Below, piece after piece: positions 42,956-51,099 of a DNA stretch of 64,000 bases (positions are counted from its first letter, which is position 1; the number at the start of each line of letters is the position of its first letter). The stretch comes from Nonomuraea jabiensis (GTDB lineage: Bacteria > Actinomycetota > Actinomycetes > Streptosporangiales > Streptosporangiaceae): the NCBI RefSeq assembly GCF_014204795.1, contig NZ_JACHMB010000001.1:310001-374000 (forward strand). Reading direction: 5' to 3'. The position numbers were made by a program, and so were the translations under genes. Under the pieces are notes generated by a model. The model did not search any database, was not told the DNA's origin, and was given only the letters and a program-made list of their open reading frames with translations.

Positions 42956-43018
42956 ATGAAGATCGAGATCGTACGAGTCGAGAACGCCCGTCTCACGCAG
43001 AACGGCACCGATTCCTAA
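42956..43018 (+). CDS. 20-aa precursor-like peptide next to the E1 enzyme
   Basis: ATG 42956 is preceded at ideal distance by GGAGGTGATC, nearly a full match to the 16S rRNA tail, so this very short ORF should be strongly translated. It encodes MKIEIVRVEN followed by ARLTQNGTDS and TAA at 43016-43018. It lies between the RRE-E1 gene and a membrane protease gene, with a stem-loop terminator 17 bp behind its stop, exactly as expected for a RiPP precursor. Pantocin and microcin C precursors are comparably short (30 and 7 residues). The VEN and QNG motifs are candidate modification sites, by analogy only. It is too short for ordinary gene callers. Confidence 0.8.
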   Translation: MKIEIVRVENARLTQNGTDS

Positions 43019-43034
43019 GAATCGGTGGCGTTGG

Positions 43035-43067
43035 GGGCCGCACTCCTGCCTGATCGGGGTGCGGCCC
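43035..43067 (+). terminator. Stem-loop after the 20-aa peptide gene
   Basis: GGGCCGCAC (43035-43043) and GTGCGGCCC (43059-43067) form a perfect 9-bp stem around a 15-nt loop, followed by a pyrimidine run (ttccccccttcc). It separates the peptide from the protease gene and is probably a partial terminator. Confidence 0.75.
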
Positions 43068-43099
43068 TTCCCCCCTTCCTGACGACCATGGAGTGAAGA

Positions 43100-44296
43100 A
43101 TGGCCGCGTCCCTGGATGAGGAGCTGCGCGAGCGGGCCGCCCGGCTGACGGTCGCCTTCGACGGCGGGGCATGGATTCTCGGCCGTCCCGAACTGGGCGT
43201 TTTCGTCGCGGTGCCGGAGCCGGGCGCGGTCTTCGTCACCGCGCTCCAGGAGACCGGCTCGCTCGACGAGGCCACCGCGCGGGCCAGCGAGGCCGCGGGC
43301 GAGCAGGTGGACGGTGCGGACTTCGTCGACGGGCTCGCCACCGCGGGGCTGCTCGACCCGCCGGCCGAGGCGGGCGGAGCGCGCGGGCAGATCAAATGGA
43401 TCGAAGGGGTCAGTGCCCGATCGGCGGCCCGGCTGTTCGGGCCCGCCGCCTGGTCGTGCTACGCGGCCGCCGCGGTCTTCGCCGTCTCCCTCCTGCTGAT
43501 CCGGCCCGATCTGCGTCCCTCCTGGGAGGACGCCTGGTTCCTGCCCAGCCCCGGCCTGTCCGCGTTCGGTTGGCTGGTGATCGGCATCGTCTTCGGCGCC
43601 GTGCACGAGGCGTGGCACTGGCTCGCGGGACGCGCTCTCGGCGTGCCGGCGATCTTCCGGGTCAGCTATCGGGGCACATACGTCGTCTTCGAGACCGATC
43701 TCACCCAGATCGTCACGGTGCCACGCCACCGCCGCCACGGGGTCTACCTGGCCGGAATGGCCATCGACACCGTGGTGCTGGCCACCGCACTGGGACTGCG
43801 ACTGCTCGACCCGTCCGGTGTCCTCGACGATCTCCTCGCCGTCGTGGTGCTCTCCCAGATCGTCGGCATCGTCTGGCAGTGGGCCGCGCTGCCACTGCGC
43901 AGCGACTCGTACGCCCTGCTCGCGAACGTGCTGCGGTGCCACAACCTCTACCGGACGACCTGGCTGACCGCCAAGGCCACGTTGTTCCGGCTCACTCAGG
44001 CCGAGACGACCGAGCTGTCGGAGATGAGCGCACGTGATCGCCGGGTCGCCCGGTGGTTCGTGGTGCCGTACGTCGCGGGGATCGCGGGCATGGTCTGGAT
44101 ATTCGTCACAGGCGTGTTGCCCCTGGCCCTCTCTCTCGGGCGCTGGGCCCTGGCGCAGCTCGATGGCAGTGCGATCGGCTCGGCGGGGTTCTGGGAGGCG
44201 CTGGCCGTGGCCGCGTACATAGTCGTGCAGCTGGGTCTGCCGCCGCTGCTGGCTCTGCGCGAGCGCCGTCTGCGCCGGGCCGGCGAACTCCTCTGA
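43100..44296 (+). CDS. M50-like membrane zinc metalloprotease with RRE-like N-terminus
   Basis: 398 aa from ATG 43100. Residues ~15-90 (LTVAFDGGAWILGRPELGVFVAVPE; SLDEATARASEAAGEQVDGADFVDGLATAGLLD) have the beta-sheet plus three-helix order of a PqqD-like peptide-binding domain. After this come six or more membrane segments. One carries the zinc motif HEAWH (residues 169-173) in GAVHEAWHWLAGRALG, and a later segment has GVYLAGMAIDTVV, where Asp could be the third ligand. This matches the 'putative peptide zinc metalloprotease' group often found with peptide natural products. It probably cuts or exports the 20-aa peptide. Separated from it by a stem-loop. Confidence 0.8.
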   Translation: MAASLDEELRERAARLTVAFDGGAWILGRPELGVFVAVPEPGAVFVTALQETGSLDEATARASEAAGEQVDGADFVDGLATAGLLDPPAEAGGARGQIKWIEGVSARSAARLFGPAAWSCYAAAAVFAVSLLLIRPDLRPSWEDAWFLPSPGLSAFGWLVIGIVFGAVHEAWHWLAGRALGVPAIFRVSYRGTYVVFETDLTQIVTVPRHRRHGVYLAGMAIDTVVLATALGLRLLDPSGVLDDLLAVVVLSQIVGIVWQWAALPLRSDSYALLANVLRCHNLYRTTWLTAKATLFRLTQAETTELSEMSARDRRVARWFVVPYVAGIAGMVWIFVTGVLPLALSLGRWALAQLDGSAIGSAGFWEALAVAAYIVVQLGLPPLLALRERRLRRAGELL

Positions 44297-44340
44297 GGTG
44301 CCGTCGCGTAGTCGCGTCTCCACGGTGCGCGAGATCCTGA

Positions 44341-44356
44341 CGGCCCGCGAGGGCCG
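44341..44356 (+). terminator. Short stem-loop after the M50-like gene
   Basis: CGGCCC GCGA GGGCCG is a 6-bp G/C stem with a GCGA tetraloop, 45 bp after the stop codon. It could end the E1/peptide/protease transcript. Confidence 0.4.
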
Positions 44357-44402
44357 GGACCCCGGCGACCCTGAGATTCGCGACGCCGAGGCCGGGCCGC
44401 CC

Positions 44403-44575
44403 CTATGAGCCCGGCATCCGGGCGGTGCTCTCGCGGACGTACAGCCGGTCGTTGAGCAGGACGTCCGCCGGCTTGCCCTGCCTGAGCACCGTGTACCGCA
44501 TCCCGGCCCGATCGGCCGCCTCCGCCCAGGCCTCCGGGTCGCACAGGCCGGGGTCGAAGTGCTCCCCAATGGACG
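44403..44575 (-). pseudogene. Joined scraps of an alpha-L-fucosidase and a LacI-family regulator
   Basis: One minus-strand frame reads GEHFDPGLCDPEAWAEAADRAGMRYTVL, like the first catalytic-domain strand-helix of a GH29 alpha-L-fucosidase (FDPxxWAxxAKxAGxKYxVL); shown here only as motif at ~44485-44570. It passes directly into LRQGKPADVLLNDRLYVRESTA and a stop at 44403, which matches the last residues of LacI-family regulators (LVVRESTA). The join suggests a deletion that removed the rest of both genes. The lost LacI gene may once have controlled the sugar operon next to it. Confidence 0.5.
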
Positions 44576-44611
44576 AACAACCCGAAACGCCGCTCCCTGA
44601 AGGTGTCGGTC

Positions 44612-46210
44612 CTAGAGATGGCGGAAACCTCGTTCGTGGAGTTGGGCCGCGTACAGCGACGGGATCTGCAGGTCGGCCTCGCCGACGCCCTCGACGTGGC
44701 CGATCGGCTGCGCGAACGGACCGTCGGCGTTCACCACGGCGTTCCTCGCGCCGACGACGTAGTTCTGTGCGGTGGGCGGCTTCTGCACGACGATCTGGGT
44801 GCCGGACATGTCGCACCCCCAGGCCACGGAATGGGCGGCCGACCAGCCGTGCGACGTACCCCACCAGCCCCGGTTGTACAGGCCGAGCGTCAGCGTGCGA
44901 TGCGGGTTGACCTCGCGGTGGCCGTCGAAGAGCAGGCCCGTGTTCCAGCGCCGATGGCCCTCGCTGGTGTTGTAGGTCTCCTCGGAGGTCCCGCGCAGGA
45001 AGACGATCCCCGAGTTCGAGGCGGCGCCGTTGCAGATGAACGCGTGCCTGGCCTTGGTGGCGTGGCAGTCCTTGAAGAGCACGAGCTGGGCGAACGGGTG
45101 GGCACAGAAGTTGTAGCGGTTCCCGCCCGCGGAGGTCGCGCCGGTCGGCTCCAGCGCGCGGCAGTTGTCGACCGTGACCCGGGTGGCTTCCCACGCCTCC
45201 ATCCCGACCTGCCAGAACCGCAGTGCCGTGCAGTCGCGGATCCAGGCGTCCTCGGCGCGGAAGACGCGGATGGCGTTCTGGACCGCCGACTTGTCCACGA
45301 ACGGGTCGCCGGTGAACTCGACGTCCACCCGCAGCCGCTCGACGCCTACCTGGGTGACCACGCCGGCCCGGTCGGTCTTGTAGAGGTACGACTGAGACAA
45401 CGACCGGTCCAGGTGGTTGTAGACCGGCGCGTCGACGGTCACCTGGTTACCCCGGATGTCGGTGACGTAGCGGTTGTAGAGGATGGGCTCCTCATCCACG
45501 TTCCACGGCCGGCCGGTGTCGTGCCCGCCGTGGTCGATGGCCTTCAGCCACCCCTCCGAGCAGGGATGGAAGATGATGACGTTGTCGCCGGGCCGCAGCC
45601 CGCGGGCGTCGGCGACCTCGAACGAGCGCTCTCCCACCTGGACGAAGTCGGAGACGATATCGGTACGGGTGCCCGGCACCTCGCCACGCCAGGCCGACCA
45701 GTTCACCGGCCCCTCGCCACCCGCGACGATCACGGTGCGGTTCGCCGCTGCCGCAGCGGTGGCCATGATGACCGAGTTCTCCGCCGGGTCCTCGCCGTCT
45801 CCCGAACCACGCAACACGGTCCTGCTGGAGCGCACGTAGATCGTCCCGGACACCGGGTAGCGGCCCGGCAGGAGCAGCAGCGCCCCGCGCCGGTGCTCAG
45901 GCAGCGCCGCGATCTCGTCCAGCGCGGCCTGGATGTGGGCGGTGTTGTCGCCCTCGATCGGCCTGATCGTCTTGACCACGCGCAGGCGCGGGAGCGGCCG
46001 CTCACCGTTGCGGTAACCGGCGTGGCTGAAGTCGGGGACGCGGTTGCGCTCGGCGTCCTCGGCGTAGACGAGCCTGCCGTGCCTGCGGTACACGAGGGTC
46101 GAGCGCCAGGAGCCGGCCTCGGCGTAGGCGGACGGCGCCCCGGCCATGCCGGTCAGCGCGAGTGCGCCGCCTGCCGCCAGCAGGGTGCGGCGGCTGAGAT
46201 CGTGAGTCAT
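44612..46210 (-). CDS. Tat-exported right-handed beta-helix protein (pectate-lyase-like fold)
   Basis: 532 aa from ATG 46210. A Tat signal (LSRRTLLAAGGALALTGMAGAPSAYA) is cleaved near residue 30. The body has phrases of the pectate lyase/GH28-like single-stranded beta-helix superfamily: DNTAHIQAALDEIAALP, GALLLLPGRYPVSGTIYVRSSRTVLRGSGDG (residues ~107-138) and parallel coils such as VFRAEDAWIRDCTALRFWQVGMEAWEATRVTVDNCRAL (~300-337). The metal and catalytic residues of known pectate lyase families cannot be assigned confidently. It is the last gene of the sugar ABC operon, 3 bp after a permease stop, so it probably releases the oligosaccharide that the transporter imports. Confidence 0.82.
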   Translation of the reverse strand: MTHDLSRRTLLAAGGALALTGMAGAPSAYAEAGSWRSTLVYRRHGRLVYAEDAERNRVPDFSHAGYRNGERPLPRLRVVKTIRPIEGDNTAHIQAALDEIAALPEHRRGALLLLPGRYPVSGTIYVRSSRTVLRGSGDGEDPAENSVIMATAAAAANRTVIVAGGEGPVNWSAWRGEVPGTRTDIVSDFVQVGERSFEVADARGLRPGDNVIIFHPCSEGWLKAIDHGGHDTGRPWNVDEEPILYNRYVTDIRGNQVTVDAPVYNHLDRSLSQSYLYKTDRAGVVTQVGVERLRVDVEFTGDPFVDKSAVQNAIRVFRAEDAWIRDCTALRFWQVGMEAWEATRVTVDNCRALEPTGATSAGGNRYNFCAHPFAQLVLFKDCHATKARHAFICNGAASNSGIVFLRGTSEETYNTSEGHRRWNTGLLFDGHREVNPHRTLTLGLYNRGWWGTSHGWSAAHSVAWGCDMSGTQIVVQKPPTAQNYVVGARNAVVNADGPFAQPIGHVEGVGEADLQIPSLYAAQLHERGFRHL

Positions 46211-46213
46211 GAG

Positions 46214-47074
46214 CTATCCCTTCACAGCTCCGGCCACCAGGCCGGAGAGGAACGTACGTTGGAAGGCCAGATAGACGATCAAGCTGGGCAGCATGGCGAC
46301 GAGCGCCCCGGCGAGCAGCGGGCCCGGCCCGATCTCCGGATTGGTGCGCAACATCGACAACCCCACCCCGATCGGGTAGTTGTCCGGGGTCTCGGCCACG
46401 ATCAGCGGCAGCAGATACTGGTCCCAGACCATGTTGAAGCCGAAGATCGTGATCACGCCGAGCGCAGGACGGCACAACGGCAGGATGACCTGCAGGAAGA
46501 TACGCAGCTCACCGGCGCCGTCAACGCGGGCGGCCTCCTCCAGTTCGGCCGGGATCTCCTTCATGAACTCGCTGATCACGAAGATCGAGAACCCCCACGC
46601 GCCCAGCGGCACGATCATGCCCAGCAGCGACCCCCTGAGCGAGACGCCCAGCAGCGGCAGATCGTTCAGCACCAGCGACAGCGGGATCGCGATGACCTCA
46701 TCCGAGATCATCATCGTGGCCAGGATGGCCACCAGCACGAACGCCTGCCCGCGAAACCTCTTGCGAGCCAGCGCGTACCCGGCGAAAACGCTCACCGTGA
46801 CCTGCAGCAGCAGCCCGCCGCCGGTGATGAACAGCGAGTTCATGAAGAACCGCCACAGACCCTGGTCACCCGCCACCTCGAAGTTCACCAGCGTCGGGTT
46901 CGACGGGAACAACGACATCCGGCTGGGGTCGTTGCTCCGGTCGAACGCCCCCGTGAAGATCGCCAGCAGCGGACCGCAGAAGACGACGAGCACGACGGCG
47001 TAGATGAGGATCCGGGCCACGGACGCCAGGGGGTGCTTGCGCCCCCAGGCCCAGCCCAGCGTGGTGTCAAACAT
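46214..47074 (-). CDS. Carbohydrate ABC transporter permease (MalG type)
   Basis: 286 aa from ATG 47074. Six membrane segments, with the long outside loop and 'FPSNPTLVNFE'-type sequence (RMSLFPSNPTLVNFEVAG) seen in CUT1 MalG subunits. The EAA coupling motif is present as LEEAARVDGAGELRIFLQVILPLCRPAL (residues ~180-205). It pairs with the MalF-type permease encoded just upstream, with 29 bp between them. No ATPase is encoded in the operon, as is usual in actinomycetes, where a shared MsiK-type ATPase serves several sugar importers. Confidence 0.92.
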   Translation of the reverse strand: MFDTTLGWAWGRKHPLASVARILIYAVVLVVFCGPLLAIFTGAFDRSNDPSRMSLFPSNPTLVNFEVAGDQGLWRFFMNSLFITGGGLLLQVTVSVFAGYALARKRFRGQAFVLVAILATMMISDEVIAIPLSLVLNDLPLLGVSLRGSLLGMIVPLGAWGFSIFVISEFMKEIPAELEEAARVDGAGELRIFLQVILPLCRPALGVITIFGFNMVWDQYLLPLIVAETPDNYPIGVGLSMLRTNPEIGPGPLLAGALVAMLPSLIVYLAFQRTFLSGLVAGAVKG

Positions 47075-47103
47075 CGAGCTCCCTCACCTGGGCGAGCGCG
47101 GTC

Positions 47104-48033
47104 TCAGACATTGAGCTCCTTCCGCCTGCGGTAGAGCGTGACCGCGGCCGTGAGCAGCAGCGTCGCCACGAACAGCACCACCGAGGCGGCGGTGGCGAAG
47201 CCCATGTCGCCCGTACGGAAGCCGGTGGCGAAGATCCGCGTCATGATCACGTCGGTGGCGCCCGCCGGACCGCCGCCGGTGAGCACGTAGATCTCGGTGA
47301 ACACGCGCAGGCTGCGGACGCAGGCCAGGATGATGAGGATCGTCACGACCGGCCGTAGCGCGGGGATCGTGACGTACCTGATCCGCTGCGGCAGGCCCGC
47401 GCCGTCGATCGCGGCCGCCTGGTAGAGCTGCCGGTCGATCCCGGCCAGCCCGGCCAGGATGATCATCATGTCGTACGGCGCGCCCTTCCAGATCCCGACC
47501 AGGATCACCCAGCCGAGAGCGCCGTTCGGGTCGTCCAGGAACTTCTGGGTGTCGCTGCCGAACCAGCCGAGCAGGGTGTTGAGCATGCCCTCCTCGCCGG
47601 GGAAGTACAGCAACCGCCACACTTCCGCCACCACCGCGGTCGCCGTGACGACCGGCAGGAAAGCCGCCGTACGGACGAACCACAACGTCCTGGCCTTGCC
47701 CTCCAGCAGCAGCGCGAGCACGAACCCGAGGAGGATCGAGCCGCCGGTCTGGCCCACCGCGTACACCAGGGTGTGGGCGGTGGCGTCGCGGAAGGCCTCC
47801 TCGGCGAAGACCCGGCGATAGTTCTCCAGCCCCAGCCACTCATTGCCGAGGAACGGCTGCACCTTGAAGAAGCTCAGCCACATGCCCTCGGCCATCGGGA
47901 TGTACTTGAAGTAGAGGAAGAGGATCAGCGCGGGCGCCAGGAAGAGCCACGGCACCAGGGCCGCGTTCCGCCTGCGCACTGTTCCGGTCCGGCTCGCCGG
48001 GGCGGCGGCGGCGCGCTCCGTGGTGAGCGTCAT
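47104..48033 (-). CDS. Carbohydrate ABC transporter permease (MalF type)
   Basis: 309 aa. ATG 48033 shares one base with the binding-protein stop (TGATG), so translation is coupled; the frame upstream of it is antisense-like. The N-terminal segment WLFLAPALILFLYFKYIPMAE and the six membrane helices are typical of CUT1 MalF subunits. The EAA motif is LYQAAAIDGAGLPQRIRYVTIPALRP (~residues 205-230), ending with TGGGPAGATDVIMTRIF. With the MalG-type partner it forms the import channel for the operon's oligosaccharide. Confidence 0.92.
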   Translation of the reverse strand: MTLTTERAAAAPASRTGTVRRRNAALVPWLFLAPALILFLYFKYIPMAEGMWLSFFKVQPFLGNEWLGLENYRRVFAEEAFRDATAHTLVYAVGQTGGSILLGFVLALLLEGKARTLWFVRTAAFLPVVTATAVVAEVWRLLYFPGEEGMLNTLLGWFGSDTQKFLDDPNGALGWVILVGIWKGAPYDMMIILAGLAGIDRQLYQAAAIDGAGLPQRIRYVTIPALRPVVTILIILACVRSLRVFTEIYVLTGGGPAGATDVIMTRIFATGFRTGDMGFATAASVVLFVATLLLTAAVTLYRRRKELNV

Positions 48034-49343
48034 CAGCCGACCTTCTGTGTGGCCAACTCGGTCTTGAAGCCCCCGGCCAGCTCGGTCAGCGCCGCCTGCA
48101 CGTCGGTGCCGCAGTCGGCGAAGACCTTGTTGAGCGTCTCGGCCGACTTCTGCCGGAACGGCTGCCAGTTCGGCACGTTCGGGAAGTACTTGCCGTCCTT
48201 CTCGTAGATCTCCTTGATGGCCGTCCAACGGTCGTCCTGGCGTTCGGTGAACACGTCCACGCTCTTGTTCACGGGCAGCTTGACGATCGCACCGTCGGAG
48301 TTGCCCGCCATGCCGAGCTTCTGCGCCTCAGGCGTGATGAGGTACTCGGCCAGCTTCTTCTGCTGGTCCTGGAGCTTGGAGCCGGCCATCAGGTAGACGT
48401 TCTCGCCCTCGGCCATCGAGGTCGCCCCTGCCGGGCCGGCCGGCGAGGGGATCACCTCGTACTTGTCCTTGCCAAGGCTCTTGTCGAACCGGCCGAACAG
48501 GTACGGGCCGGTCAGGTAGATGCCGGCCTTGCCGGTCTCGAAGAACGGGTGGGCGTCCTTGGTGACCAGGGTGAGCGCGCCGGGGATGACGAGCTTGTCC
48601 TTGCAGAAGAGGTTCTGCAGCCACTTGACGGCTTCGACGGACTTCGGCTGGTCGATGGCAGGCGTGAACTTGCCGCCCGACTCGGTCAGGAACTCCCCGC
48701 CGCTCTGCCAGATGTAGGTGGAGGCCCACCAGGACGCGTACCCGCGCTCGGTGGAGGCCGGGACGACCATCCCGTACGTGTCGGCCTTGCCGTTGCCGTC
48801 CGGGTCCTTCTCCTGGAACGCCTTGGCCAGGGCGACCAGGTCCTCCCACGTCTTCGGGACCTCGGCGCCGACCTTCTCCCGCCAGTCCTTCCTGATGAGC
48901 GTGGCGACGGTCTGCACGCTGTACGGCACCGCGTAGTACTTGCCGTCGTACCCCTTGGCCTGCTCCCACGCGCGTTCGTGCAACTCGCCCTGGCCCGCGA
49001 TCTGGTTGCGGTCCACCGGGCCGATCAGCCCTTGGCTGACGTTCGTCCCGAGCATGCCTGAGTCGTTGATGATGATGTCGGGCAGGTTGCGCGCGGCGAC
49101 GGCCTCCTGCACTTTGCCGTCCCAGTTGTCGAGGACCGGCACGTACTTGGTCTTGATGCCGGTCTTGGCGGTGAACGCGGCCAGCACCTTCTTGGTCACC
49201 TCGGCGGACGCGGGCGAGGCCCGGTTCCAGACCTCGAGCAGATCGTCGTCAGCGGCCGATGAGGAACCTCCGCAGGCTGACGCCGAGGCGATGAGACCGG
49301 CGGTCAATGCGAGGGTGGCGAGCGAACGGCGAGGGGAGGGCAT
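48033..49343 (-). CDS. Extracellular sugar-binding lipoprotein of the ABC transporter
   Basis: 436 aa. ATG 49343 is chosen because GGAG lies 7 bp upstream; ATG 49355 is the alternative. A lipoprotein signal (LATLALTAGLIASASACGGSSS) places the lipidated Cys near residue 24. The mature part is a family 1 solute-binding protein: LLEVWNRASPASAEVTKKVLAAF, DIIINDSGMLG, GKYYAVPYSVQTVATLIRKDW, PKTWEDLVALAKAFQ and FETGKAGIYLTGPYLFG. Aromatic residues in the cleft (YASWWASTYIWQ) suit an oligosaccharide. With the neighbouring beta-helix protein, a pectic or similar plant-derived sugar is likely, but this is inferred. Confidence 0.92.
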   Translation of the reverse strand: MPSPRRSLATLALTAGLIASASACGGSSSAADDDLLEVWNRASPASAEVTKKVLAAFTAKTGIKTKYVPVLDNWDGKVQEAVAARNLPDIIINDSGMLGTNVSQGLIGPVDRNQIAGQGELHERAWEQAKGYDGKYYAVPYSVQTVATLIRKDWREKVGAEVPKTWEDLVALAKAFQEKDPDGNGKADTYGMVVPASTERGYASWWASTYIWQSGGEFLTESGGKFTPAIDQPKSVEAVKWLQNLFCKDKLVIPGALTLVTKDAHPFFETGKAGIYLTGPYLFGRFDKSLGKDKYEVIPSPAGPAGATSMAEGENVYLMAGSKLQDQQKKLAEYLITPEAQKLGMAGNSDGAIVKLPVNKSVDVFTERQDDRWTAIKEIYEKDGKYFPNVPNWQPFRQKSAETLNKVFADCGTDVQAALTELAGGFKTELATQKVG

Positions 49344-49370
49344 ACGGCACTCCATACCTGAAGGGAAGGG

Positions 49371-49392
49371 AGTTGCGAAACCTTTCGCAACT
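49371..49392 (-). promoter_or_regulatory. LacI-family operator upstream of the sugar ABC operon
   Basis: AGTTGCGAAA CC TTTCGCAACT is a perfect 10-bp inverted repeat around CC, with the central GAAACCTTTC typical of LacI/CcpA-type operators. It lies 28 bp upstream of the binding-protein ATG, a position suited to repression. Confidence 0.8.
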
Positions 49393-49708
49393 TCGACATG
49401 CCCGGTAACGTAGAGGAAACATCGGATGTGGGTCAAGATCTGGCGGCTCTGGATGGGGGTGAACGGCATACGCGCAGGACGGAGGTCGGATGTATTGCGC
49501 GCCGAAGGTCCGGCTACGCCGCCGACCACCGTGCGCCCGCGTGCACATCGGTGTCGGCCGCTCGGCGGCGCCTGCCGCGCCCAACGCTGCCGCTCACCGC
49601 TTTACCGGTGCCTGGCCTCGAAACGGCGCCCCCGGGTGTCGTCATGCCCAGCCGCACCTGCCATCACCAGGCGCGGCTGATACCAAGGCCCGCATCACGC
49701 GGGCGCCG
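49393..49708. other. Stretch without a recognisable gene
   Basis: It begins with the promoter area of the leftward sugar operon and continues into sequence with only Arg/Pro-rich overlapping frames. No domain, repeat or RNA gene was recognised. Confidence 0.4.
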
Positions 49709-49882
49709 TACACCCGGCTTCTTGTACGACGCCACCTGCGCCCTGACGTGCTCGATCAGGTCGTCGGTGGTGGCGGCGGCGTCCAGCTTGAGCACCACCA
49801 CGGCCTTGACCGCCTGGCGCCAGGTCGGGTCCGGGACACCGATCACTGCGGCGTCGGCCACCGCGTGTGCGGCTCCAACATT
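49709..49882 (-). pseudogene. Acyl-CoA synthetase (ANL family) C-terminal scrap
   Basis: The frame reads AVADAAVIGVPDPTWRQAVKA, VVVLKLDAAATTDDLIEHVRA and QVASYKKP, the mobile C-terminal lid of AMP-forming acyl-CoA synthetases (VxDAAVIGVPDxxWGExVxAxVVL...LAxYKxP). The adenylation core upstream and the final catalytic Lys segment are missing. One motif here is slightly over family consensus length but otherwise typical. Confidence 0.6.
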
Positions 49883-50128
49883 CGGCCACAGCTTCCGCCC
49901 TGTCGGCGACGCCGGTTCCAGACGGCAGGGCCGGCGTGCGGACGGCACATGCGCTTCTTCCCCTCAAGACTTCCCGCAAGAGCCGCTCATGGCCTGGGAA
50001 AGGCGTCTCGCAACCTGACCGAAAGGGGTGTCGTATGGGGCCGCTGGAAGCCCTGCTCCTCTTCCCGGCGGTCGAGGTTCATGCGTCGATCGCGGCGCGA
50101 TGATCCCTGCGCGGAAGTAAGGGGGGCT

Positions 50129-50260
50129 ATGGCGCAAACAAGAAAGGTAACCATCAACCTGGACGCCGACCTCTTCGCGGACGCACAAGCGATCCAGGCG
50201 CACATGGGTCACGACAACATGTCGGCATCCCCACGACTATCGGGTCCGTGCCAGGACTAG
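50129..50260 (+). CDS. 43-aa ribbon-helix-helix-like small protein or fragment
   Basis: ATG 50129 follows AAGGGGGG at good distance. The first ~25 residues, MAQTRKVTINLDADLFADAQ, have the beta-strand (KVTINLD) and helix (DLFADAQAI) of RHH-type antitoxins. The rest (MGHDNMSASPRLSGPCQD) does not continue the second helix, so this is probably the 5' part of an antitoxin gene cut by decay. No toxin gene is nearby. Confidence 0.35.
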   Translation: MAQTRKVTINLDADLFADAQAIQAHMGHDNMSASPRLSGPCQD

Positions 50261-50516
50261 TGCTGCATCAGGCGACGTTCGTCCCCATATTGGGCCTGTG
50301 GTGATCTCCCTCTGTTTCTGAGGTGTTGTCATTGAGATGAGACGTCCGTCGACGCCGTGTCGGAGGACTCGAAGCGGCGATTCGAGTCAGGGGCGCGCCA
50401 GCCGCGTTCAACTGACCGGCGGCATTGTTCAGGGTTGTCGCCTGCGCTGGTGAACAGGGCGGTCAGCAGCGGCACACCTTGGGCTGGCGACTGATGGGGC
50501 AGAGGGCCAGTGGCGA

Positions 50517-50627
50517 TCAGTGATACCAGTCCATGTCCGAGATCCAGCTCTGGGTGGCCAGCCCCAGCGGGTCGATGTCGTCGCGAAAGCGGCCGGTGGC
50601 CATGGCGCGTTCGACGGCCCGGACCAG
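50517..50627 (-). pseudogene. TetR-family regulator C-terminal scrap
   Basis: The frame LVRAVERAMATGRFRDDIDPLG, LATQSWISDMDWYH resembles the last helices of TetR regulators (AVERAxAxGRFRxDLDPxLAA). The DNA-binding half is absent. It is immediately antisense-adjacent to the RidA relic, so the two genes were probably once divergent neighbours. Confidence 0.4.
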
Positions 50628-50635
50628 GCAGGGCC

Positions 50636-50854
50636 CTGGCCGGGGTCGGCGGATCCTTCGATGACGTGGCCAAGCTGACCATCTACGTCGTCGACTGGAC
50701 ACCCGACAAGATGCCGCTGCTGGGCGAGGGGGTTGCTCGGGCGGCGGCGAAGCTGGGGGTCGACCCGGTCAAGCCGATCACACTGCTGGGCGTTGCGGCC
50801 CCGGGAGAACCCGATCTGCTGCTCGAGGACGAGGCCACTGCCGTTATCGACTGA
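50636..50854 (+). pseudogene. RidA/YjgF-family protein, 5'-truncated
   Basis: The frame reads VGGSFDDVAKLTIYVVDWTPD, MPLLGEGVARAAAKLGVDPV and KPITLLGVAALGEPDLL-like sequence (here VAAPGEPDLLLEDEATAVID), the second half of a RidA fold including the conserved terminal ExxAVID. The first ~60 residues and a start codon are missing, so it is a relic. Confidence 0.65.
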
Positions 50855-50922
50855 GCCGAGGCGCCTCAGACACGCCTACCGCCCTCCCGGGTCGCCGGGC
50901 GTGATCACTTCAGAATGCGGGC

Positions 50923-51099
50923 ATGGCCGAGCGAGTTCGCGTACGCATCGATGATGACGAGGGCAATCGGCTGCTACGGATGGTGCGGCGGGGCTCCGGC
51001 TCCGTGATCACCTGGCGGCGGGCGCAGACGGTGCTGTGGTCGGCTCAGGGCATGACCGTCCAGAAGATCGCGGAGCTGGCCACGGTGACCGAATCTTAG
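50923..51099 (+). mobile_element. IS630-family transposase, N-terminal relic
   Basis: 58 codons from ATG 50923: MAERVRVRIDDDEGNRLLRM, SVITWRRAQTVLWSAQGMTV and QKIAELATVTES, then TAG. This is the helix-turn-helix start of IS630 transposases (WRRAQxVLLSAQGMxVxxIAE). It ends exactly where the converging HEXXH gene ends (51096-51099), so the two stop codons overlap on opposite strands. Confidence 0.75.

Noticed and set aside
44322..44402. Small frame VREILTAREGRDPGDPEIR after the M50-like gene
   Set aside because: No good ribosome site and no known family; the stem-loop inside it explains the base pattern better.
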